Of a DNA stretch of 64,000 bases, positions 43,001 through 55,420 are shown in pieces. Numbering within the stretch: the first letter of the stretch is position 1; every line of letters starts with the position of its first letter. Source of the stretch: Gavia stellata (Eukaryota > Chordata > Aves > Gaviiformes > Gaviidae); NCBI RefSeq assembly GCF_030936135.1, contig NC_082595.1:19977930-20041929 (forward strand). Reading direction: 5' to 3'. The translations under genes and the position numbers were made by a program. The notes under the pieces were generated by a model. It worked only from the letters and a program-made list of their open reading frames with translations, searched no databases and was not told where the DNA came from.

Positions 43001-46000
43001 CTCACCTATCACCCAATACTCCAACAGTAGCAGCTCTACCAATTCCCAATGGGCATTTAATAAACCCCAGGATGGAGACTCCATCTCTCAGCACCAGTTG
43101 TTTTCAGCTTCTCATTTATGGATCTCAGTAGCACATGGGCTGTTCCTCAGGGGTTGCCGCCTTGGTTATCTCCTGCATGTCTATTATCAGCACTTATGCT
43201 ACTTGCATATGGTCTGCACTTTCCTTGCAAAATACCTGTGGGCCTGCCCCAGGTTGGTTCTCCCATACTTCATTTTTTAGATGAGAGTGACTGTTCATAA
43301 AGGATCTTTACTGCATAAATATCGCGTTGGCTTTCGAGCACTGTTAAGGAGAACTGTTCAGGTACACGACATTTGGCTTGGTTGAAACATGAACCAATCT
43401 CCCTGGTGATCCCTTATTTAATCTGAATTTTTCCATGTTCCCCTCTGTTTCTTAAATGACCAAATGCCATCTTGTCCGTTTTCCACAGGCACGCATTTTT
43501 AGCAGGAGCTTTGCACCTCTCCCAGCTCTCATCCCTTTTTCCTTTACATATCAGTAAGCTCACCTCATCTTAGAGCTTCTTGTTTATCTCTGATCTTAAT
43601 CCTCTTGTGCATAGGGGAGTATTAACATGCTTGCCTTCCCTCATATCTGTCCCCTACCAGTCCTGTCAGACTGGGTATTCTCATATGCACCCACCTTTTC
43701 CTCTTGAGTGAAGCAGGTGTGTCTCTCTCATAAAACCAGGTTTTTGAGCTAGTGTCTCAAGGTCACATTGACTGTTTCCTCCTCCTCACTTCTGCATGAC
43801 AGGAGTCTTTACCTCCTTGCAGCACAGCACTCAAAGACATAGGAATTTTGTCCACTGGGAATGATTACAATTGCTTACCTACACAATGTGATCAGCACTT
43901 CCCACCAAGGAAACCCTTGGTGATGTAAGTCATCAAGCAGCAGCAAGGAACATTTCTCAGAGCTGTACAAGCCACCTCTCAGGGCTCCACAGCTGGTTCC
44001 TCACCAGGGGCTGGTAGGATACTCTACTGCATCAGCCCTGGGAGCATTCCTACTCCTTACTCTGCAGCATGCAAGCTGCTCACTCAGAGGTTATTGAGGG
44101 TAAGCTTCTCTTTTGCCCAGTCCTCGTGCCCTAAGCACTGACAACACCACACTCAGCATGCACAGGGTTGGGACATTATCTCTCTTAGATGGTACTTCAG
44201 AAAAGCTTCATGCCCCTGCTTTTAGCAAGTGCTCCATAGGAACCCAGGAAAATTGAAACCCTGCATCCATTCAGGAACGGTGGCAAAGCGGGTGCATGGG
44301 CTGCTTAGAGCAGCATCCCTGGAGATGACACTTAGCAGCACACAGAAAAACCCTCCTTCACATCAGAATGTGAGGAAGCTTGGCATGAGTAGGGAAGGGC
44401 CCACCAGCCTGGCTCTCTCATCCAGCAGGAAACACACAGGATGTAAAACCAGGAAGCCTAGAGGGAAACCCCTTCCCTTGTGGGCACTGGGGGGCAAGCA
44501 GCCAGGACGCTGCATGTCCTGCAACGGGAGCAGCCTCTCAGTGTTGCTCCTACAACAACAGGAATATCTACTCCAAACCCTGGCACCTGAACCCTTCCTA
44601 TAACAAACAAAGGCTGATCCTTTTCAAATGTCCTTAAGCAGACTGCAGCTCCAAGTGTTTGCATTTTGCAGGCTGGGGATGTTCTCACCTTTTCCTCACC
44701 TTTCTTACAGCACTCCTAGGGTAGCACTTGCCTTGCAGGGTTGGTCTACAAAGGACCCACAGCACAGGCAAGCAACAAAGGTCAATGTAATCACAGTCCT
44801 GCAGCAGGCAGAACTGAGCTCCCTTTACGACTCCATGCTGAGAAAAGATTCAGCAGCCACAGCAGGAGGAAGAAAGAAGTTGATTGTTCCTCAACAACAG
44901 CAGACATCAGCAAAGGGCTTTCACAGCAAGAGGTCTGGATGTGGCCAGCAAGCCAAGACAGTTATAGGAGAACATCTAGGAACCAGCATTTTGCATCTGC
45001 TGGGGAAATCATGACAGGAGTCAGAGCTCCAGCAACAGCAGCACAGCCCAACCCACACCACAGCATCAGGGCACTACGCACAGGGCTGGCACAGCACCCA
45101 GTACAACCAAGGGCAGCAGGGTAACCTTGGCCACAAGGATGTCCAAACCAGGACACTGTGATGCTGGAAAAGCCTTGAGGCTTTACAGCACACGGTTCCC
45201 CTTATACACTTGGTCCCAGCAGCTACTGAACTCCAACAAGGGAGATAGAAGCTGTGAGAGACCAATTTTGTGCTCCTGCTGGGCACTGAACAAATAACAA
45301 AGGTCATAGCAGAGCAAGATAGACATTAAATACAGCCTTGAGACTGCCTTTGCCCCCAAGCCCTCATCTATGCCTCAGAGAGAGAACTGCTGGTCTTCAC
45401 TTGGCATATCAGTGCCCAAAGATGTCCCAATTCCTCTTCTGCAGGATGTTTGCTCTGATGCTGCCAGATGTAGAGGCAGCTCCACAATAACCTTTACCTG
45501 CTGGGAAGAATGAGGGTTGAATATCTCTGAGTTTTCAGGGCAGCCTCTGCCCACCTTCGACTGCCAGGGCTGGGGTCTGCAGGCAGGAATCACTCACATG
45601 CACCAGGCTGGGGATGCCGGGCTCTCAGCCAGCCACCAGCTTTTGAGAGATGCTGAGCGGGCTCTTCTTTTCAATGGCCTCTCTCCACACCATGGGGCTT
45701 GGCAAGAGGAGCTGGGCCTGGCTTGGGAACACAGGGAACAAAGCGCCAATCAGGCGCTGGGCACAGAGACTACAGCGTCCAGCCAAGACCAGGAACACTG
45801 AAGTGGTACTTCAAGGCAAGCAGCCTGGCTCCCAGACCCTCAGATAAAGGTGTGTGAGATGAAGTAGCTGCCTGGACTTGGAAGAGGGCATTGAATTCTC
45901 GGTAAGACATGGCAGTGCAAGCCTCGTGTCGTCTGGACTCTATCTCAATGTTAATACAAACAAAGAAACAGTACTTTAACTGGGCAAAGCCGCTCTGAGT

Positions 46001-49000
46001 CACTGTTTATCCATGGAGCACAGCTTCACAAGAGCAAATATCAAGCCTATGAAAGTCCACTAAAGATTTGCAGTTTGTAACCTGGGCTCCTCTTCAGCCC
46101 CAGCTGAAGCCAAGGTGCTCACACCTACTAAGACCACTGAAATCCTGACTTGACACGAAGGAGATGGCTTGTGTACCAAAGGCTGCTGGAGGTGAAGTCA
46201 GGAAGGGCCCTCCTGCCCAGACAGACCAGCATCACACAGAAGAACCAAGACAGGATACCTGGCAGGCCCCTCAGGCATGCCTGCCAGGCAGCCACAGCAT
46301 CTCCTGGGCTCTGCTCCTCCAGGCTGTGGCACTGAAAGGAAAACAGCAGCGGGTGCTTTCCATGGGCTTGAGTCTGGAGACCACCCAGGAGCAGCTAAGC
46401 ATCATGGCCTGGAGCTGCTGCAAGGCAGCCTGCACACCTGGAACAGCAAGCAGTTCCTCCAGAGTTTTCCTTATAGGCATGAAGTTTGCCTGGCCTTCCC
46501 AAACACATCACAGGAGCAGGAGTATAAAAACATTTAGTAGATTATGGCATTTGAGATTAATTACTAATTAATAATCCAAATGAGGTTACCACTTAGTATT
46601 TCTCCCAACGCAAATCTAGCTTTGGCAGCTGTATGGGCTAATGCTTAGATATTTCTTCAGGGATCTTCATGCAAAAGAAATAACCCCTGCTCAGGAAAGC
46701 TCCTAAGTACATACTTATCTTGAAATGCTCTCACTGAAGTCATCATAACTTAAGTACACGGCTAAATTAAAGTGTTTACCTAAAAAGGGACAGACTTGAG
46801 CACTGTGCTCTGCTTCAAGCACCAGATGTTTTCCAAGACCATTCTCTTTACCCCAGCTATGCGCACTGCTTATCAACCCATCCCCAGTTGAGTGTCTCAG
46901 GGTAGAGGCAGCAAAGATCAAGTAGCTTAACCAGAATTTTTCTTTGATGGTGAGAAATAGGTTCCTGCAGTACACTTCATAGTGACTGGTTAAATAAGTG
47001 ATCCTAGACCAGAAAGCTTTCTTCTCTTCATGGGGAAATGGTTCTGGCAGGCTTGAAAGGCATGTCATTCCTCCTGATTCTGTTTCCAAATTTCATTACT
47101 TCTGCTTCTGGCTGCTCCTCCAAAAATACTGCTCCCCCTTCTCAGCGAGGGGATTGAAGATCTCTTACTGTCAGGAGATGTCTCACCTGTCTCCACTCTC
47201 CTTAAGCTAAGCTCCGTACACCTGGCATATTTCCAAGCACACCTTTCCAGCCTCTGACTGTTTCCACGGCTGATGTCTCTCTGTGTGGTCAGCATCTTTC
47301 TAGCCGTATTGCACCTGAACATCCCAAGCACAGATATGGCCAGAGCCAGAGGGAGAATGGCACTGCTGTCTCCTCACTCTGCAGCACAACTCCTTTGCTT
47401 TCATAGTCTGAGAGGCCAAAGAGTTCTCTTTCAGTCACATCGTGGCCAAAATATCTAAACCCCCATACTCTGTCACTCTAGATTGTCCTCTTGCTTCTCA
47501 TTCCCTTCCAGCACAGCTGCCTCCCATGGTGCCTGAACGATTCACAGCAGGAGGGGAAAGCAAGCTTTTTAAAAATTTTAAATAAACACCGGAGTTTGAC
47601 AAGTGTCAACTATTATACGGTGAACTTAGTTTTCCCATTTAAATCAACAAACATTCAAACATCCTAGTTGTCCCATTCTTACATAGTGGGACACACCTGA
47701 ACCTTGTTGCCAGACATGATACCAATCATCAGCATTAGTGTCAGGGCTTGCCTGGCTCTGGGCAAACACTACCACACAACCAACAAGGCTTTTGCATCTC
47801 CACTGCTGTTATGGAGTATTTTGAAAAGGTCTCCTGTGCTAAAGCACTCGAGTACCTCAGAGTTTCCTCAAGCAGCTGCATAATCTAGGGTCTCCCACAC
47901 TCCCACTGGGGCAGGCAATCTGCAGATGCCAAGGGCAGAGGCAAACTCCATTACTGCATGATGGAGAAGAGGCTTCCTAACATTTGCTTTTCAGATCATG
48001 GTGTGGAAAGACGTATGCTACATGCTGGAGATAAGGCAGGAGCCTCTTAAAGGGCATTTTGCTTTTTATCAACGGAGAAAGCGCAGCCACACTGCCTCAT
48101 CTCACATGCTGGTCAGGCTCCTCCCTGGGATGCCTTTTGCCTGGCTCTTCCAACACATCCCAATCATCTCAGAGGAGCCAGCCTGGTACTTCACCAGAAA
48201 GTGCTAGGCAGCATTAAGTTTACTGGCTTAAAACACAACCTGGACAACGCGGAGTAAGGCCGGACAATGTTGCTTATCTGAGCAGTGGACCTCCTCAAAC
48301 AGCGAGAACATTCAGATTCAGTTTGCAAGCCACCACTGCCCTCCCAAGAGCACCCAGGCAAGCCCAGCTGCTCCTTCCCCCAGTCACCCTCCCCTTTGAT
48401 GGGGGGAAGGCTGCAGAATCAGCCATCTCCTGCCTAAGCATCACCCCAGCAGGAGATGCATCCCAGGTGTGCCAACTCACAGCTCCTCCTTGAATCACAG
48501 CTGCCTGTGGTGGGCACATCCCCGCTCGGGGGAAGGTGTCCAGCTGCCCCCAGACCAAACCTGGCAGCTGTGCTTAGTTCCTCCAGGGCCTGAAATGGGA
48601 AAGTATAGGGATGCAGGAGGGCAGCACCTCCTCCAGCCTCTCCTCCCAGGCAGCCATCCCTGCCTGCTGCCTCCCTGTTTACACCCAAGGCCTGCCACAG
48701 CCCGGTAAGCGAGCAGGGAGGCTGGAATTTCACCCCTGGCACCCTGTCCTCCGCTTACGCCACCCAACCGGCATCCCGGTCAAAGCCTCTGAGGAATCCC
48801 CGCGTACGGAAATCAGGCCTCTGCCGGGGCTGCGTTGCCAGCCACCAGGCACGGCTGCCAGGGACCGACTGCCGGGTCTGGTGGCAGGGGAACACATCCT
48901 ATCAGGGTCCACGCTGGGACCTCCGAGGATCAACCCCGCTGCACAGAGCTCTGCTGGGCTCCACGTCACACACGCATCTGAGGGCTGACTCATTTACTGC

Positions 49001-50235
49001 AGCTCATCAGAAATCCATAGCCCCAGCAGCGCTTCAGGGTTAACACTTGCTCTCCAAGTGGCACAGGCATAGGGATATGCCTGTGTGTGACCGGGCAGCA
49101 ATCAAAGAGAAATCCTTCGCTTTGTGCCTTCTACCCAGCACCCTCATGGGCACTGCAAAGCAGCCCAGGGCAGTCATCTGCTCGGCTTCAGAGTCTCGTC
49201 CGGATGCTGGCCACATACCTTCTTCAGAGTCAGGGACCATTTCAACAGAAGGAAGCTGACGGCAGTGCTTCCCCAAGTTTTACTATACTACTGTCAGCTG
49301 CAGTATCTTTGCCCCTACACTAACACCTGCAGCCCCTCAGGGATAACTGTAGCCCAACACAGCCATGTGCATCTCACACCCTCCTCCTGAATCCTAGCTG
49401 TTTTCAAGCCTCCTCTCCAATGCCACCATCCACATGTTGGTAGGGGCGGGAGGCTGTGGATGGCTTCCCAGGGCTAGGCGGGGGTCAGAGCTGGCACTCA
49501 GGCAGCTTCCCCCCAGCCATGCCCACAGCAGCCCCTTGATGAGGGGTCACCAGTGCCTCCACACAATTGCCAGCCAAACTCACAGGCCCAGGTCCCACTA
49601 CGCCTGTGCTTAGCAGCAGAGAAAACTCCTCCCGATATAGCATCAGTTGCCTATTTATAACATGCTGTTTACCAACACCAAGCACTCTCTTGTTGAAGGC
49701 GGAGGACAAGATGAGTCAAGGAAGAATGAGCAAGGGACCTTTCCCCTGTCATGGGAAGATGAGGGGACCATGGGAGGGTTACTTAGGGCTGGGTGCTGCA
49801 GCATGGCTGATCACATGCAGCTCCCTCACTAACGCAAGCAGACTTGAGGGCACGCTCAGCATTTTTTTTTTCCATCAGACCCTTAAGCTCTGGGAAGATC
49901 TTCCTGTGAAAGGGTGAGATTAGATCCAGCACACAGGAGTGAGCCAACATCCCCTTGCAGCCTGCCCCAGGCTCAGGAAGCACTGAGTGCCAGCAGGTGT
50001 TGAAAAACACATTTAACATAAGGTCTCCAAAAGCCTCCTGACAGCTCCTGGGACCCTCTTCCAGCAGCTCAAGGAAGCTGTACCCATCTCCAGGGGGAAC
50101 CACAAGCCTACCAGGCAGTGGTCCTCCGGCAGGAGGGTGGGAAGGCAGCCCCCACCGCTTACCCTCGCTCAGACTCCCCTCTGGACAGTCACTCTGTTAT
50201 TGCATTTGCTCAGCATCCCTGGGAAGAGTTAGATT

Positions 50236-50257
50236 GGGGGGGGGGGGGGGGAGGGGG
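50236..50257. repeat. G16-A-G5 tract
   Basis: Sixteen guanines, one adenine, five guanines. A run like this can form a G-quadruplex and is also a common place for sequencing length errors. Confidence 0.9.
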
Positions 50258-53200
50258 CTGTATAAAGCAAGAATATCCGACTGCTGAGGCACTAATGATG
50301 CCAGCCTTCAGCAGCGGGCAGAGACAAGCCATGGGTCTCAAAGTGGGGCTGGGGGGGGAAAGGGTTACAACCCCAGGCTCCCATGGCAGTGTCTCATGTT
50401 CGAGACACTGTCCAGGAATATGCTCCTGAGCAACACAAGGCAAGAAATGAGTACCTCCTAGGGCTCCTTAAATTTTGCAGGCTTTCTCCGGTGTCCAAGC
50501 TATACCCCCTCCTGGGTGGCTGGAAACAGATCCCATGGGATGTTACTGAACTGCACACCCATATGGTGGCAGATCAGAGTCTTGAAGCCCATCCAGGCGA
50601 AACAACCGGTGTCAGCCCTTGGCTCCTCCCAGAGCCGCCACCACCACATTTTCCATTCCTCCCTCCCGGCTGCACCCAGCCGTCTCCTGATGCAAGGCTC
50701 ATTTTTAGAGCCTCACATTTTCCTCTCCGTCTTCAAGAAAGTTGTTGCTTTCCTGACCTCAAATAGCCAACACCTCTTCCACCCTACCAAACTGGTAATG
50801 GACCTCCTGGCTCTGTTCCCCTCTGTCATTTCCCGGATCCATCTCCTACACCATTGCACTTACCAGCCCCAAACAGGCTGGTGAGGATGCACACTTACAT
50901 TAAGAGGCTGGATCGATTTCTGAATTTTTAACCTTTCCTAACAGGCACAGGGAAGGTTGTCTTGGGTGCTTTACCAGAAAGCCTCAGCTGGGGCTTGCTG
51001 CATGTTCAGCCAAGGCTTGGAGTCCAGAGGCATGCCTGGAGCACACCACCTTAGTGGCAGGAACACGGGACATCATCACACAGAGGGCCCAGGAACTGCT
51101 GGTCAACCGCACAATGAGTTTCAGCTATAAGCCGTCCACTCAGCTCACCCTCATGTGCCATCCCTTCGGCACAGCTTCTCCCCATTAACAAGCAACGGAC
51201 TCGGTGGGTGTGCAGGCTTCTGCACTCCATGTGCTGCCAGAGGCAGAGGCACCAGCAGCACTGCCTGTGCCCAGGATGATCCTTCACTCTCTTCATCCTC
51301 TTGGCTCACCCTGGTACATGCTGCTGGGCCCCTGCTCTCTGCCAGCTTCCCACTCATCCACATGGCAGCTCCCAGCCATCCCCACCTGTGCCCAGGAACA
51401 CCCACTCCTCCTGGCACCGATTCACCTGCCCCTGGCATCGACTCACTCCCCACTGCTCATGACCACACATCCAGCTCGCCACCAGCGTCCCCACCGCCCC
51501 GAGTCACAGGGTGAGGTGACAGCACTCTGTGTTAGAGAGTGGCAGTGAAGCAGTGTGGACCCACAACGCAGGACAGCCTGGCTCTGCTCTGCATCCCACC
51601 CCGACTGGCTGCGTGACCACAGGCATGCCGCTGATGCACCTCATGCCTCTGCTTCTGTCCATTAGAATCACATACAACCCCTCCCAGGGAGATCACATAA
51701 TTAATTCACAGGCATTAGAAAGACACTCCACTTTCCAGATTAGACATACCAGTAGCACGCAAGTATTTCTTGCTGCTTGCACCCCACCTACAGTCAGCTG
51801 AAATACCTGTTGAATTACTAGGAGTGAAGGGTACGTCCTGGAGCTATGGTCCTCTGCTCCCATCACTAAGGTCTCGGGAAGCGGCAGGGGCTGTCACTGC
51901 CCTGTCTGCCAGGGCTTTTGGATTTACCCCTCTTCTGGGTGAGCAACACCTGTCTTGTCCCTGCTTGAGAGCATCACCAGCCACAGGATTAAAACCGAAG
52001 ATGGTTTTGGATTGTTTCCCAGCTGCTTGCTGGGGTAACTGCAAGAGCACAAGCTTCACACTGCCTCCACGAGCTCAGGTCAGCTCTGAGCAGCCAGGGA
52101 GATGCCCAGGTGGGAAGCAGCACACCTTATGAAGTTTTGTTATTGCTAGTTTCATCCTCCATCCACGGTCAGCGCTTAGGCTCTTCAGGACCAGGTACAC
52201 TCCTTCCCCTCAAGAGAGGGGGCAGTGGCACTGAGCAGCAAGTTTGTCTCAAGGAGTGAGACAGAAGGAATAGAACATTCCCCATCCACCCGTGGCCTGA
52301 GTCACGGGACCCCCGTGCTCCAGCAGTGCCTCCTCCTGGTCCTTCTCACCTGTTGGGTTTCCAAAGGATGGGGCAGAAGTTCCTGTCCCACCATCCCCAA
52401 CACACATGCCTTAAGAAGCAGCAGGGGTAGATTAAAAAATGCAAAAATAAACCCCCAAAACCCCCAAACCACCCCCCTCCAGCCACACTCATCTCAAACC
52501 CTCATTGATCCTGAAATCCGCCCAGCACGAGGCTCCTGCAGGCAAAACGGGGCACCAAAATGCACACACCTCTAAGGAGGGAGGCAGAGCAGGAATAACA
52601 AGGCAGCCGAGCCCCAGTGTTGGGGCAGGAGGAGAGGGTGTTGCCCCAGAGCTCTGCTTGGAGCCTCCAGAGCCAGCTCTGCAAGGAGGGCTTCACAACC
52701 AGTAACACATTGAAAGTCAAGGGATGCTCTGAAATGCTGGGGTGGGCTGGGAGGCAATTAGAGGTTGATCAGGATGATTGACAGGCTGGAAACAGGCAGC
52801 GGGAAGGGAGGGGAGCAGAGGGAAGAGCAGACAGACATGCTTGCTATGGGCCAGTCAGGCTCACCCCCCTGCAGTAGCTTTTCAGGACTAGGCTGGGAGC
52901 TTCCAGTCCACGCACCCATTTGGCCACAATGCACAGCTCTACCTGCACCACTGCTTGGATAGGCTGGAGTCTACCTTCACTAAATGGGTTTAAAAATCCC
53001 TTTTCTTGCTCCAAGAAATGCAGTGCAAACAAGAGAGAGCGCATACACGCTGCAGTCCAAATAGCAAAGCCCCCTCTCCCCAAGCTGTCCAAAATCTGCT
53101 TTGTTCTCCATTTACCATCCACGCACTTCCAGCACTGCTTTCCTACCCATACATCAGTCACTCCCATATATTTTGAAAACAGGCTTATTAAAACTACACA

Positions 53201-53487
53201 CCTCCTCTACTTTGATTGCCCCATCCCTTCTCTTCCCTAGACTTCTGAGCTCCAACCAGAGGTCCTGTTTGATCCTTCACACCCAGCCAATCCCAGAGAC
53301 ATCTGTGAGCACAGCTGTGTCAGACACAGAGGCAAAGACCCAAGCGATCAACATGTCTCCACAGGCATAAGTCTGCTGATGGAGGTGCAGTTATACTGGC
53401 TAAACTGCTTCTCAGTGTTTTGAGGTGGTGGAACAAAACCAGACTGAGAAGCAGGAGTATTTTTGCCAAAATAGACATACGGTCTAT

Positions 53488-53838
53488 AAAAGACCTTATA
53501 GCAGCCTTCCAGTACCTGAAGGGGGCCTACAAGAGAGCTGGAGAGGGACTTTTTATGAGGGCATGTAATGATAGGACAAGGGGTAATGGCTTTAAGCTGA
53601 AAGAGGGTAGATTTATATTAGATATTAGGAAGAAATTCTTCACCGTGAGGGTGGTGAGGCACTGGAACAGATTGCCCAGAGAAGTTGCAGATGTCCCAAC
53701 CCTGGAAGTGTTTAAGGCCGGGTTGGATGGGGCTTTGAGCAATGAGCAACCTGGTCTAATGGAAGGTGTCCCTGCCCATGGCAGGGGGGTTGGAACTAGG
53801 TAATCTTTAAGGTCCCTTCAACCTAAACCATTCTATGA
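53488..53838 (+). mobile_element. CR1 LINE 3' fragment, antisense to TMEM63B, in intron 1
   Basis: The plus-strand frame reads DLIAAFQYLKGAYKRAGEG, then DRTRGNGFKLKEGRFILDIR and [20 protein letters not shown], the CR1 ORF2 C-terminus. It ends with the standard 3' UTR (gtgtccctgcccatggcagg, then ggtcccttcaacctaaacca) and a single ttctatga octamer. 5'-truncated; about 350 bp remain. Confidence 0.93.
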
Positions 53839-55249
53839 AAATAATGTCTCAACGGAGCAATCAAAACAGGCAGTCCTACACACCAAGCAGGCCAGAAGCT
53901 GCAGGTGTTTTGAAGGAGGCACCTAATGCACCCTACAGACATGGCCCAGACCAGGCTCAAATACTGCTATGATACCATGTTTTTATGCCTTCGATCTGTG
54001 AAGGTGCATCCCTTACTCCATACCCACTGGAGGACAGCTGAGCTATGGCTGCTACTCCACAAGACTCTTCTGGAGCAACTTGGGCTGTTCCACCCTGCAG
54101 CGCTTAACTCCCCAGAAGATGACACAAACGTTTACTGGGGTTATTTCCTACAAACCAGAGCTCTGCTCCCATCAAATGGAACAAAGCTTGAGAGAAAACA
54201 AAATAAAGGAGTGAAACACCAGGGGGGTTTCCCCCTCCTCCCTTAAAGCACATCAAAGCATTTGCTTTCTCCTGACTCGCAACCATAGTCAGAAGCTATC
54301 TACCAGCTTTGAAATTCCCCTCCTACCCCAGGCAATAATAAAACATGAAGATACGAGAGCGTGAGATTCCAGGAGCACTAGGCAGCAGGGATTTACAAGG
54401 GATACATCCTGTCAGGCACAGTGGATCATCTTTATTTTTAACAGCATTACAGCGTTAGTGGGTGAAAGGGAAGTCGTGGATGTAGCAAGATTTTAGCGAG
54501 CCATCTGCTGCAGCATCTCACCCAATCTCCCTCTCAAGGTTTGTTCATCACGCTAAGGCAGAAACGCTGCCTCACGGACTGAAAATGGGTGTAATGACCC
54601 TAAATAAACCAGCAGCTATAAGTGACAGAGCACTGGACCACAGGCTGGCAGGAACAAGAGGCGAGGGTGACATTTGGTTTTGTTTATCAATTTCACCAAC
54701 CCAGGCGCTAAGTTTGGAGAGGTGGTAGGTGCTGGCTGCTCCCAGGTACCTGGGAGGCAGGGAACAATTTCAGAGGCACATGCATGGAGAGCAGGCGTAG
54801 GTTTGTCAGGGCATCACCCTATATTAGCTGGGGCCAGGCTAATGCTTTCTTTTAGTGGAGATGCCTCCTTATAAGGTAGAGGAGACTCAAGGAAAGGGCT
54901 TCGATACCAAGGCAGAAGCAACAAAAAAAGAGGGCTTTGAAACCCAGAGAACAGGGGTGCACTAAGAAAGTGGTAACAGGTGAAGACAGGGACCTCCACC
55001 CATGAAAGAGGAGAAGGGAGAGCTGGCTGCATGGCTCTGAAGGCAACTACAGTCCCAGCATCTCACCACCAGTTTTTCTTACCGCTCTTTGTGGCCTGAC
55101 GTTTCTACCCTACCAAGCTAATGATACACAGTCATAAGATACATTATGCTTATGCAGGATAACCAAGTCCCACCTTAATCTTTTCCTTGATGAGATAAAC
55201 AGATTGATCTCCTTATGTTTCTCACCATAAAGCTTTCTCTCCAGCCCTC

Positions 55250-55420
55250 AGATTATTTTGTAACTCTTTTCTGTATGCTCTTCAATTTTTCTGCATCCTT
55301 TTCTGATCACTGACACTGGATTTAGACAGAGTATTTTAGTCCCAGTCTCCCCAGCACCTCCTACAGCAGTAAAGTCTCATTCCTAGGGCCACTCACTGCT
55401 GCCTTTCCAGGTGCCAAACA
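55250..55420 (-). mobile_element. Second ancient CR1/L3-type LINE relic
   Basis: The plus strand contains ctcttcaatttttctgcatc, ccttttctgatcactgacac and agtattttagtcccagtctccccagcacc. This is the reverse complement of the CR1/L3 segment usually preceding ACCAGAACTG..AGTATTCCAG. An additional 3'-end-like piece may sit at 55441-55470. Recognised by recall. Confidence 0.5.
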
